Part shown: in pieces, positions 18,254 to 25,034 of the stretch
How the letters are laid out: every line of letters begins with the position of its first letter
Position numbering within the stretch: position 1 is the stretch's first letter
IMG/VR virus record: IMGVR_UViG_3300025120_000468
Span: 1-26,178 of that record
Strand: one strand, 5' to 3'
Length of the DNA stretch: 26,178 nt
DNA from: a virus
The notes under the pieces: generated by a model
Database searches by the model: none
What the model was told of the DNA's origin: nothing
What the model saw: only the letters and a program-made list of their open reading frames with translations
Translations under genes and position numbers: made by a program

Positions 18254-18269
18254 CATTCTCCTTAGAATG
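18254..18269 (-). promoter_or_regulatory. Hairpin overlapping the ssb ribosome binding site
   Basis: In - strand RNA, CAUUCU and AGAAUG pair (6 bp) around an AAGG loop. The Shine-Dalgarno AAGGAG is the loop plus the first two bases of the 3' arm. The ssb start codon lies just downstream at 18249. It could be a target of SSB autoregulation, or merely a weak local fold. Confidence 0.45.
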
Positions 18270-18271
18270 GT

Positions 18272-18892
18272 TTATTTATGTACGTAACCTTCAACAGAAT
18301 CGAAAGGTGACGAGGTTGCACTCTGCTCTTTAGTGAGAGAGGTTATTGCTTCGTGCGTATCGGGGTGGTCAATCATACCAGATACGGTTTCTAACTGCTC
18401 CTTGTTTAACCCTTGTATGGGTTTAAAAAAGAGTTTTGGTACTACACTGTTACTATCAAAGTATATTTTTGTTACAACAGATGCGGCTTTAGTATTATGT
18501 TTAGATAAATGTTTCGCATACTCTTGTAAGGGCATGTGACCATTTATAGTTTTACCAAATATAGAAGTCGCTGGCAACATAAGTTGGTAAACTTCTTCTA
18601 AATTATCTGCAAACACCACGGCCAATCTTTGTTGAAATCGGCAAGCGCGACCTTGCCCTGCTGAACCGCGTATATTTTGTTTACAATCTAAACATCTATT
18701 AGCTTGCCGTTCATCTACAAAGGGGTCGGGTCGTTGTGTGTCTTCAGACCAACACGTTGGTGCTACTGTGTTCTCACCATCAAACTCGTTTGCAAAGTAT
18801 GCACGCGATACCCTAGCGGCGTTTACTATAACAACTTCTACAGCATCACCGTGGTAAGAAAACGTACCTCCTCGTATACTAAGCCTCTGCAT
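18272..18892 (-). CDS. Conserved phage four-Cys protein beside ssb, possible ssDNA-associated factor
   Basis: 206 residues. Four Cys (C47, C67, C70, C84) in the pattern C-x19-C-x2-C-x13-C, with an intervening NIRGSAGQG, suggest a structural zinc site. I recall this layout (PTCxS, CxxC, GS, C) from phage proteins encoded near replication genes, but no function is established to me. A helical middle (LEEVYQLMLPATSIFG; PLQEYAKHLS) is followed by a flexible C-terminus ending SPFDSVEGYVHK, which matches a motif in the SSB encoded next. The start ATG at 18892 overlaps the end of the upstream helix-turn-helix gene by 14 bases and has no clear Shine-Dalgarno, so coupled translation is likely. A role helping SSB or binding ssDNA is inferred from position and the shared motif. 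Confidence 0.85.
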   Translation of the reverse strand: MQRLSIRGGTFSYHGDAVEVVIVNAARVSRAYFANEFDGENTVAPTCWSEDTQRPDPFVDERQANRCLDCKQNIRGSAGQGRACRFQQRLAVVFADNLEEVYQLMLPATSIFGKTINGHMPLQEYAKHLSKHNTKAASVVTKIYFDSNSVVPKLFFKPIQGLNKEQLETVSGMIDHPDTHEAITSLTKEQSATSSPFDSVEGYVHK

Positions 18893-19163
18893 CGTTGTTA
18901 AACAAATGCTTGGTTACTTTGTCTATATCAAACCTGTAGGTATGACCTATTAAGAAATAAGAATCTTTAGGTATATGTTCGCTACGTACCCACTTACGTA
19001 CAGTAGAGTCAGATACCTTAAAATGCTTGGCTACTTCTTCAAGAGAAAAGTACGGACTTTCATCAGGGTGTCGGTGCTTTTGCACAAACTCCTCCAGTTG
19101 TTGTCGCGTTACGGCTTTAGGACGTAACACATTTTCTTCACTATCTATATCGGGTTCAGACAT
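18879..19163 (-). CDS. Helix-turn-helix DNA-binding protein (excisionase/MerR-like)
   Basis: 94 residues. Residues ~40-88 read YFSLEEVAKHFKVSDSTVRKWVRS...YRFDIDKVTKHLF, the pattern of the HTH_17/excisionase winged-helix family: a helix-turn-helix with SDSTVRKW as recognition helix, followed by a wing. The N-terminal ~35 residues are acidic then basic (SEPDIDSEENVLRPKAVTRQQ). The ATG overlaps the upstream stop as TAATG, with GAGG eight bases before it. It could regulate phage promoters or act as a recombination directionality factor. No integrase is in view, so regulation is more likely. Confidence 0.88.
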   Translation of the reverse strand: MSEPDIDSEENVLRPKAVTRQQLEEFVQKHRHPDESPYFSLEEVAKHFKVSDSTVRKWVRSEHIPKDSYFLIGHTYRFDIDKVTKHLFNNDAEA

Positions 19164-19552
19164 TATTTTTTCCTCACTGATAATGTGTATTCGGAATCCG
19201 CATTTAATCCCATAGGAACTAAGTCGGGGTTTTCTTCGAGGAACTGCCGTACATTACTCTGGTTCAAACGCTTGTCAAAGAACTCAGGGACTTCGTTATC
19301 CAGCACAAATTTGTACATGGATTCCCAATCACTTGTCCAGTAACGTGTTTTAACAGACCTGTAGAACAGCCCTTCGGAAGTGCGTACACTCTCAACACCA
19401 TTGGCATCGCAGTATTCGAGTAGTGCTTTCTTTATTGTTTCTTGTTTCTCAAGAAGCTCTTTGTCGGCCTCTTTAAATTCTTTAGATAACTCAGAACGCT
19501 TGGCGCGTATCTTAGAATATACCTTTACTAACTTAGCTAGATCTTCTGACAT
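19163..19552 (-). CDS. Coiled-coil phage protein of unknown function (Gam/Gp157-like shape)
   Basis: 129 residues from ATG at 19552, chosen over a longer 148-residue reading because GGAGG sits five bases upstream; the in-frame ATG at 19564 overlaps that same site. Residues ~1-45 form a Lys/Glu heptad-like helix (LVKVYSKIRAKRSELSKEFK). They are followed by a small globular part: NGVESVRTSEGLFYRSVKTRYW, then PEFFDKRLNQSNVRQFLEENPDLVP, ending in basic SVRKK. The shape (long helix, then a compact domain with VRT...GxFYR) is common in phage replication-region proteins, some compared with Mu Gam, which binds DNA ends. I recognise it as a widespread phage family without known activity. It lies between the SNF2 helicase and the helix-turn-helix gene. 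Confidence 0.85.
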   Translation of the reverse strand: MSEDLAKLVKVYSKIRAKRSELSKEFKEADKELLEKQETIKKALLEYCDANGVESVRTSEGLFYRSVKTRYWTSDWESMYKFVLDNEVPEFFDKRLNQSNVRQFLEENPDLVPMGLNADSEYTLSVRKK

Positions 19553-19601
19553 GTGTACCTCCATACATTGTAGGATAGGAAGTTTAGTATCAGGTTCTAT
19601 G

Positions 19602-21137
19602 TTAGTCAAGCATTTCGTTGTATAAATCTATAACTTTTGTGTGTACGTCTATTCTATTATCTAAAAGTGCGTAGATACGTCTTTCTACGAAAGAACCCTG
19701 TAACTGAACGACAGTACATTTATGTGTTTGTCCTGACCTGTGTACACGAGCATTAGCTTGCGCGTATGTTTCTAGTGAAGGTGTTGGCCCCCACCACACT
19801 ACGGTATTTGCGGCAGTCAATGTCACACCATGTGCGGCTGACTGTGGTTGTATAACTAATACTTTGGGGTCGTCTTGTTCTTGAAACTGTTTAAATCTTT
19901 CGGTGCGCTTTGCGGCTGATACGTCACCACGTATGACCTCTGTAGTTATGCCATCACTACGTAGTTTGTTTGTGAGTACATCTATTACGTGTTTAAACGG
20001 TACGAATACCAACACCTTTTTACTTGACTCATCTATAACTTCACGTAGCACTTTGTACCTGTGCTTTATGTCAAACTCAAGTGCATCTCCGTTGTCTGTG
20101 TATATAGCGCCACAACTTATTTGCAGTAACTTGTTCATAACAACTGCGGCATTGGCGGCGGTTACTTCCTCACCAGCCGCGTGCATTATCATCTTATCCT
20201 TTAGCTCTTTATAGTATTTGTTTTGTTGTCGGGTAAGCTCTACCGTACGCTTGACGTACACCATAGGGGGTAAGTCTAAACATTCTTCTTTAGTAAAACG
20301 TATGGCTGGTTGTAAGGCACGGAACACTACGTCAGTCGAATCTTCTCTTGGAATCCATTTAAACTGAGTAAGTTTTACCATTACGTGGTCACGAAATGTA
20401 CCAAAGAATCTAGGTACAGATTTAGGATTAACAAGTTTAGCTAAACCATAAGCATCTAGTGGGCTTTGTGCGGCTGGTGTACCGGTCATCAACCACAACC
20501 ATGTGTCAGGTTTTAGTAGTCGATTAAGTGTTTTCCATCGTTTGGTCTGTACGTTTTTGTAGTGTGTAGCCTCGTCTACAATGATACAGTCGAATCCACC
20601 ATTAGCTATGGCATCTTGCACTATCTCCACGCCGTCATAGTTTATTATCACAAAGTCAGCGTCACCACTTATTATCTTAGCGCGTTTGTCTTTCGCTCCA
20701 TGTGCTATGTCAACTGTCCTGTGCATAGCGAACGTAAATAAATCAGCACGCCACGCGCTGTCCATAATAGACAAAGGGCATACCACTAGCACTCGGTTAA
20801 TTTTACCCTGTTTCATTAGGTAATCAGCCGCCCATATCGCACTAGCAGTCTTGCCTGTACCTTGCTCATTGAAGCAAAACGAACGCCTGTTCATCGTCAA
20901 GAACCCTGCCGTCTTTTTCTGGTGGTCGAATGGATCGTGCTTACCTGTCCACTCGTACCTGCCCTCTATTGGGCTTGGCACTCTTATGTTTATGTTGCGT
21001 AGGGTTTTTGCTTCGTCTAGTCCCCAGTTTACCGCGACTTCATTTGCTCCTAACGTCTTACTCTTAGGTATCAAATTGGTTACGCGGGCGGGGTCGCGTA
21101 GGTTAAGCACTATGGCTTTGTTATCCACTATTCTCAT
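19602..21137 (-). CDS. SNF2-type DNA helicase/translocase (superfamily 2)
   Basis: 511 residues. Motifs in order: PFDHQKKT (Q-like, ~69-76), EQGTGKTASA (motif I, K96), PLSIMDSAWR (Ia, ~121-130), VDEATHYKN (II, D188-E189), LMTGTP (III, 216-221), then a C-terminal RecA-like domain with KVLVFVPF (IV), VLVIQPQSAAHGVTLTAANT (V) and QANARVHRSGQ (VI). The HRSGQ ending and DEAT box fit the SNF2/Rad54-like group, the size being that of a minimal phage version. It should move on duplex DNA using ATP, perhaps in fork repair or recombination with the two nucleases upstream. The ATG overlaps the preceding stop (ATGA) and has no good Shine-Dalgarno, so it depends on coupling. Confidence 0.95.
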   Translation of the reverse strand: MRIVDNKAIVLNLRDPARVTNLIPKSKTLGANEVAVNWGLDEAKTLRNINIRVPSPIEGRYEWTGKHDPFDHQKKTAGFLTMNRRSFCFNEQGTGKTASAIWAADYLMKQGKINRVLVVCPLSIMDSAWRADLFTFAMHRTVDIAHGAKDKRAKIISGDADFVIINYDGVEIVQDAIANGGFDCIIVDEATHYKNVQTKRWKTLNRLLKPDTWLWLMTGTPAAQSPLDAYGLAKLVNPKSVPRFFGTFRDHVMVKLTQFKWIPREDSTDVVFRALQPAIRFTKEECLDLPPMVYVKRTVELTRQQNKYYKELKDKMIMHAAGEEVTAANAAVVMNKLLQISCGAIYTDNGDALEFDIKHRYKVLREVIDESSKKVLVFVPFKHVIDVLTNKLRSDGITTEVIRGDVSAAKRTERFKQFQEQDDPKVLVIQPQSAAHGVTLTAANTVVWWGPTPSLETYAQANARVHRSGQTHKCTVVQLQGSFVERRIYALLDNRIDVHTKVIDLYNEMLD

Positions 21138-21325
21138 GTTTCAAGTGCTAACATTATTTCTGTGGGCGATTCTGCTACGGTTATGTAATCATACTCATCC
21201 ATACCAAAATAAATTTTAGTAAACGCACGCTCCCCACGTTTTTCATATTGCATCCATAACATGTTGTCTAAATTTACTACTGTTGTACCTTTATCATTTA
21301 GCTCAGTTAAATACATTAATTTCAT
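21134..21325 (-). CDS. Small hypothetical protein, 63 aa
   Basis: 63 residues, beginning MKLMYLTELNDKGTTVVNLDNMLWMQY. GAGGAAG lies eight bases upstream. It overlaps both neighbours by four bases (ATGA at each end), typical of a true gene in this operon. The sequence alternates beta-like segments (TTVVNLDNMLWMQYEK, RAFTKIYFGMDEYDYITVAES), suggesting a small all-beta fold; a similar one-domain layout is seen in bacterial proteins of the YdaS/LytTR-neighbour size class, but I make no family call. Sandwiched between an HNH-like protein and the helicase. Confidence 0.8.
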   Translation of the reverse strand: MKLMYLTELNDKGTTVVNLDNMLWMQYEKRGERAFTKIYFGMDEYDYITVAESPTEIMLALET

Positions 21326-21567
21326 TTTTTCTTCCTCTTGTAATTACGGCTACGGTTCTTACTACGGTCTTCTAACTTGTAGCCATCTTTGTTAGAGCCG
21401 CCATTGTGTAGTGACTTGTTGTGAGACACGTCTTTACCACTACGGTCTATACCTTTCTTATCCATAGCACGCCTAGCCCGTTGTCGTTCCATACGTGCTT
21501 TGTGCGCTTTGCTACCCACTGGAGGGTTAAACTGTTTCTTTCTGTCTTTCGGATTCTTGTATGGCAT
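21322..21567 (-). CDS. HNH-like basic protein (possibly degenerate nuclease)
   Basis: 81 residues from ATG at 21567, preferred over a GTG 24 bases upstream because GGGAG precedes it and the ATG overlaps the nuclease stop as TAATG. The protein is strongly basic (MPYKNPKDRKKQF...; C-terminal NRSRNYKRKKK). Its centre, GKDVSHNKSLHNGGSN...SKNRS, resembles the small phage HNH pattern [VD]DHxxPLxxGGxNxxxNL...N. The usual Asp before the first His is Ser here and the last His is Asn, so activity may be lost or altered. It probably binds nucleic acid. An alternative is a virion-packaged basic protein. Confidence 0.78.
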   Translation of the reverse strand: MPYKNPKDRKKQFNPPVGSKAHKARMERQRARRAMDKKGIDRSGKDVSHNKSLHNGGSNKDGYKLEDRSKNRSRNYKRKKK

Positions 21568-22241
21568 TAGTTTCTCCCATTGTGTGCGCACTCAAGTACA
21601 TCGCACCACGCACGGCATAACCCACTAGGGTTCGGATTCCATACGTTGTTATCAGATGCGATTACCATTTGTGAGAACTTGTCTCTGTATTTGACCTCAA
21701 GGTCATTTTCCCGGCGGGGCCGCGTATATGACTCTGTGATAAGTTGTTTACATACAACAAACAACAGCCCCCCGTTACATGTGTGTATCTTTGGAAAGTG
21801 TTTGAATACTGCAAGAGCCATCAACTCTAGTTGTCCCTTGTCTGCATAGCGTGCTGACTTGCCGGTTTTGTAGTCCACTACCCACGCTATGCCATCTTCT
21901 TCATTGAGTATAATTAGATCAGCTATGCCTCTGAACCACACGTCTTCGTCCCAAAATCCACAAGGTTGTAAGTCCTCAGTTAGACCTAGCTCATACTCAC
22001 ATAGTTTCTTGCCTTTCTTACGCTTTAACGCATCGAGTGAAGGTTGTACGTAACTGTACTTTTTTGGTATAGGTTTGTTGTCACGTATATGTTCTTCACA
22101 CGCGAGATGCACGTCTGTACCGTAGCGCATAGCATCAGTTTCTTCCTGCGGATATTGCTTTAATATTTTCACATGGTAAAACTGTTTGGGGCATGTCTCG
22201 AATGCCTTTAGCTTACTATATGACCACGGTACTAAACTCAT
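21567..22241 (-). CDS. RecB/Cas4-like PD-(D/E)XK nuclease
   Basis: 224 residues. The N-terminus SYSKLKAFETCPKQFY is the typical opening of PDDEXK_1-type nucleases. GTDVH (H45), FRGIADLI (D108), VVDYKTGK (D123, K125) and GQLELMAL (Q137) give the complete catalytic core. C17 together with C209, C213 and C218 near the C-terminus could hold an iron-sulphur cluster, as in AddB and Cas4, though the spacing differs. It likely degrades DNA ends 5' to 3' or 3' to 5' for recombination or host-DNA recycling; similar genes (DUF2800 type) accompany SSB, Pol I, VRR-NUC and SNF2 genes in other phages. Its ATG overlaps the stop of the zinc-ribbon gene (ATGA), with GAGGAAG some 10 bases upstream. Confidence 0.92.
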   Translation of the reverse strand: MSLVPWSYSKLKAFETCPKQFYHVKILKQYPQEETDAMRYGTDVHLACEEHIRDNKPIPKKYSYVQPSLDALKRKKGKKLCEYELGLTEDLQPCGFWDEDVWFRGIADLIILNEEDGIAWVVDYKTGKSARYADKGQLELMALAVFKHFPKIHTCNGGLLFVVCKQLITESYTRPRRENDLEVKYRDKFSQMVIASDNNVWNPNPSGLCRAWCDVLECAHNGRN

Positions 22242-22372
22242 TCGTAAAATTCTTCCTCATGCTTATCGTCTGCGTCAATTTCACCCTGACAAATGTAACA
22301 CATCTGTGGTTGTCGTGCGCCATCTTCTGATACCAGTTGCCCACAATCTTGACAATTAAAGTAATCTTCCAT
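22238..22372 (-). CDS. 44-aa zinc-ribbon microprotein
   Basis: A short ORF filling the gap between the polymerase and nuclease genes: MEDYFNCQDCGQLVSEDG, then CYICQ and an acidic tail ending EEEFYE. C7, C10, C25 and C28 make two CxxC knuckles, a rubredoxin-like or zinc-ribbon arrangement. The ATG overlaps the polymerase stop as TAATG, with GGGAG nine bases before it; its stop overlaps the nuclease start as ATGA. That double overlap and the Cys spacing strongly support a real gene. It could be an adaptor for the polymerase or nuclease, or bind nucleic acid or a host protein; no function is known. Confidence 0.85.
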   Translation of the reverse strand: MEDYFNCQDCGQLVSEDGARQPQMCYICQGEIDADDKHEEEFYE

Positions 22373-24237
22373 TATCCACAACTCCCGTATGTTTTACCCA
22401 CACCACTCTCACAATCAAGTGGCATACCCTCACACCAACTAGGCACTGCACGCATACACGTTTCTATAAACTGCTGTGCTTCGTTGACCTCATCTTCCGG
22501 CACGCAACAGATAATACTATCGTGTACCGTCATTACTACATCGTATGTCTTAGCTATCAGTAGCATCTGTTCACCAATGATACACCTAGCAACAGCTTGG
22601 CATATGTTCTCTGTTACCTTGCCACCATAGATGCGCGTTGAGCCTTGCCTAGTCTCATAATGAAACTCCAGACCTTTCTCACCCTGAAAATACCCCAAGT
22701 CTTTGTAGTGCATACACAACCCAGATGGTAGTTGTACCTCAACCCGACCCCCGTATAAATATTGTTCGCCCGTATCAAAGTGACCACCTACCGGCCAACA
22801 CCTTATGAGATCATTAGTGCCTAAACAATAACCCATGTTTCTCGTCATTTGTAACAACATGTTTTGGCACTCACGCCAAAAGTGTTTTATCTTCCAGTTC
22901 GTATTGCGGTACACCTCTATTATTCTACGCGCTTCGTCTAACTCAATATCAACACCTGACTGTGCTTTAAGTTGTTCTTTAAAACGCACGCCACCCATAC
23001 CATACCCTGCGCCTAGTATGGCTGTCTTACCAACAAACCTTTGTTCTTTGGTAACATCTTCAACTGCCACGCCGTAGATAGATGAAGCCATCTTCTTGTA
23101 AACATCTTCTCCCCTGTCAAATGCGTCTACTAGATCCTCTTGCCCTGCCAGCCACGCAAGTACACGCGCCTCTATCTGTGACGAGTCGCAGTCAATTAAC
23201 ATATATCCTTTGGGCGCACATATACTATCTTTGAGAGACTTGTTACCACGACTAGGTAGGTTCTGCATATTGATCTTGTCATCACCACCCCATCTACCTG
23301 TGTGTGCGGCGTAGTATTTTATCGGTGCTGGCAGTGCGCCACGCTTGGCGATACCCATAAACCTCTCGGTACGTGTCTCCTCAAGTGTGGACTTCACCGC
23401 TAATCTTGCTTCGGCTAACGCCTTGACGTATGGGTTTTGGCTCACAAGCATATCTTGGAATGCCCTGTCTGTCTTAGCAAAAGCATAGGCTTGTTTACCG
23501 GTGGTAGGGCTAGTCTTTGTGGGTGGTTTTATACCTGCGTCCATCAAAGAATCGGCAAACTTTTCATTGCTCATCAGCGTCTCTTTCGTCACCCCGGCGA
23601 GCTTGACGAGTGTATCTTTATGAGAACGTATTTGTGTGAGGTGAGAATCGAGCGCGGCGTTGTTGATAAAGAGTTTAGGCTCGATAAACATACGCAAGGT
23701 AACATCAATGAGCTTGAGTTCTTTCTTTGGAAATTTCTTACCCATGATACCGAATAGTTTATAGGTTAGTTCTACATCGTTGATACAGTAATCACCATAT
23801 GCGGCTAACTCGTCTGGTCGAAAGTCTGCCCTCTTTTTGCCCAACGCGGATTCCACCTCTGTACCTTTCTCCCCAATCCCATAACGTGTAGCAAGTGCCT
23901 TGAGAGAGCCACCAACTTGAACCCCATGTAAAGCACGGGCAATACACAAAGTATCGGTATAAACGCGAGGACGAACATCAAAGCGCCAGTTGAGAATAGC
24001 GCCATCGAACATAGTATTGTGAGCAACAAGACAAATGTCCTGCCAATCGAATTGTTGTAAGTATTCTTTGAGTTCAGCTTCTGACCCACTAATCCATCTT
24101 GTTTCTTCTGCATTATATTTTACCCCCATTCCTATCACTTCGAACGTAGAACTACGTACGTATTCTTCGGTTGTTAACTTACTTAGTGAAAACTTCTTAT
24201 CATAATATGTTTCAAAATCTATCGTTATTATATCCAT
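22372..24237 (-). CDS. Family-A DNA polymerase with 3'-5' exonuclease, Leu at the 762-equivalent site
   Basis: 621 residues, ATG at 24237 behind GGAGG. The N-terminal proofreading exonuclease has IDFET (D7, E9), AHNTMFD (N74, D78) and YCINDVELTY (Y150, D154). The polymerase part has TGRWGGDDKINMQNLPSRG, motif A IDCDSSQIEARVLAWLA (catalytic D351), motif B R400...K404TAIL408GAGY412GMG, and motif C MTVHDSI (D573). Aligned to E. coli Pol I, R400, K404, L408 and Y412 match R754, K758, F762 and Y766, so the dNTP-selecting site carries Leu. There is no 5'-3' exonuclease domain. It is the replicative polymerase of the phage. The size is typical for a stand-alone phage Pol A. The upstream 87-base leader contains a hairpin. 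Confidence 0.97.
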   Translation of the reverse strand: MDIITIDFETYYDKKFSLSKLTTEEYVRSSTFEVIGMGVKYNAEETRWISGSEAELKEYLQQFDWQDICLVAHNTMFDGAILNWRFDVRPRVYTDTLCIARALHGVQVGGSLKALATRYGIGEKGTEVESALGKKRADFRPDELAAYGDYCINDVELTYKLFGIMGKKFPKKELKLIDVTLRMFIEPKLFINNAALDSHLTQIRSHKDTLVKLAGVTKETLMSNEKFADSLMDAGIKPPTKTSPTTGKQAYAFAKTDRAFQDMLVSQNPYVKALAEARLAVKSTLEETRTERFMGIAKRGALPAPIKYYAAHTGRWGGDDKINMQNLPSRGNKSLKDSICAPKGYMLIDCDSSQIEARVLAWLAGQEDLVDAFDRGEDVYKKMASSIYGVAVEDVTKEQRFVGKTAILGAGYGMGGVRFKEQLKAQSGVDIELDEARRIIEVYRNTNWKIKHFWRECQNMLLQMTRNMGYCLGTNDLIRCWPVGGHFDTGEQYLYGGRVEVQLPSGLCMHYKDLGYFQGEKGLEFHYETRQGSTRIYGGKVTENICQAVARCIIGEQMLLIAKTYDVVMTVHDSIICCVPEDEVNEAQQFIETCMRAVPSWCEGMPLDCESGVGKTYGSCG

Positions 24238-24258
24238 AGTCCCTCCGACTAGTTAAGT

Positions 24259-24285
24259 GCAGGTTGTAAGTCTTACGCGACCTGC
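24259..24285 (-). promoter_or_regulatory. Hairpin in the 87-base leader of the polymerase gene
   Basis: GCAGGT and ACCTGC (6 bp) enclose GTAA and TTAC (4 bp, GAC loop) with an asymmetric inner bulge. No U-run follows, so it is not a classic terminator. It lies 21 bases upstream of the polymerase ATG, in the longest non-coding gap of the operon. Possible leader structure or processing site; function unknown. Confidence 0.4.
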
Positions 24286-24324
24286 GGCTACGCCCTATTA
24301 CTCGACTTACTAAGCATGGAGAAA

Positions 24325-24654
24325 CTAGATTAATCCATGATCAATATCTGGTGCAGTTAGCCAACCAACATCGAGTAGCTTTTCAATGTTGTGCATGTTG
24401 TCCTCGTTTACCACCAAGGCTATACCACCAGCTATTTTTATCTGTAGTAAGTTCTTTTCCTGTAGTGGTGTAGGCTTGTTGTTACCAGCCTTGAGTTCAA
24501 CCCCAAAAAACGTACCGTTGTAGCACCCTACTATATCCGGCACGCCACTCTTACCGTAGCCACCCGTTGCTGGCATAAAGTAGTAGCAGTAATCCAACTC
24601 ATCAAGATACTTCCTGACTACTTTCTTGACTTTCCCTTCCGGTGTCATAGCCAT
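24325..24654 (-). CDS. VRR-NUC domain nuclease
   Basis: 109 residues, ATG at 24654 with GAGGAGG six bases upstream. The whole protein is one VRR-NUC domain: an N-terminal helix (TPEGKVKKVVRKYLDEL), then GVPDIVGCYNGTFFGVELKAG (D, E and K of the PD-(D/E)XK site), KPTPLQEKNLLQI and GGIALVVNED. Stand-alone VRR-NUC proteins are frequent in phage replication cassettes, and related enzymes cut branched or flap DNA. It should act in recombination or fork processing with the SNF2 helicase and the RecB-like nuclease downstream. Size and motif completeness suggest an active enzyme. Confidence 0.95.
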   Translation of the reverse strand: MAMTPEGKVKKVVRKYLDELDYCYYFMPATGGYGKSGVPDIVGCYNGTFFGVELKAGNNKPTPLQEKNLLQIKIAGGIALVVNEDNMHNIEKLLDVGWLTAPDIDHGLI

Positions 24655-24745
24655 TACGTTCCTCCTCTATCATGGTCACAAGTTTTTCTAATGAGCTTGC
24701 GATACGTAGTAACGCGTTACACGCATCAATTTCTATCTGTGTCAT
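24602..24745 (-). CDS. Short hypothetical protein, 47 aa
   Basis: Begins MTQIEIDACNALLRIASSLEKL. The ATG at 24745 has GGAGG five bases upstream, favouring it over a start 48 bases earlier. The first ~30 residues look like an amphipathic helix; the tail is Glu/Ser-rich. It overlaps the VRR-NUC start by 53 bases and the preceding gene's end by 20, so it may serve mainly to couple translation. No family is recognised. Confidence 0.6.
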   Translation of the reverse strand: MTQIEIDACNALLRIASSLEKLVTMIEEERNGYDTGRESQESSQEVS

Positions 24746-25034
24746 CTTCGCCTCCGAATACCCAAAACTTTTCTGCACTAGCTCTCCTACCAATAGTGTC
24801 TATGACATTACTATCGGCATCACAAAGCATTAGTATAGCTATCTTACGCTGTACCCATTCGGGCATATCGTTTATAGAATTGTAGTCCGACTGTAACTCA
24901 TCGTCAACACAATCCATACCAATACAAGTAACGTGTACCTTACCTGTATTAGAATCGACATACACTCGGTGTACCCTGTCATGACCTGACTTAGCCATGC
25001 GCATAACTTTCTGTGCGGCATCATTCAACAACAT
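24726..25034 (-). CDS. Conserved phage hypothetical protein, 102 aa
   Basis: Start ATG at 25034, GGAGG nine bases upstream, overlapping the preceding gene by 14 bases. The protein opens with a helix (LNDAAQKVMRMAK), has a beta pair (HRVYVDSNTGKVHVTCIGMD), a helix (MPEWVQRKIAILML) and ends IGRRASAEKFWVFGGEDDTD. The WVQ-KIAIL...GRR...FWVF pattern looks conserved in marine phage early regions, as I recall, without known function. Composition and codon use match the neighbours. Cytoplasmic, no transmembrane segment. Confidence 0.82.
   Translation of the reverse strand: MLLNDAAQKVMRMAKSGHDRVHRVYVDSNTGKVHVTCIGMDCVDDELQSDYNSINDMPEWVQRKIAILMLCDADSNVIDTIGRRASAEKFWVFGGEDDTDRN

Noticed and set aside
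18855-18880. AGGAGGT inside the start of the four-Cys gene as a second ribosome binding site
   Set aside because: No in-frame start codon follows at useful spacing, and the out-of-frame GTG/ATG run into a stop within a few codons; the bases simply encode Arg-Gly-Gly.
23437-23757. 106-aa + strand ORF opposite the DNA polymerase
   Set aside because: It is antisense to conserved exonuclease-polymerase coding sequence and lacks a ribosome binding site.
24238-24324. tRNA gene in the polymerase leader
   Set aside because: The hairpin has no T-arm consensus, no anticodon stem of proper geometry and no acceptor stem.
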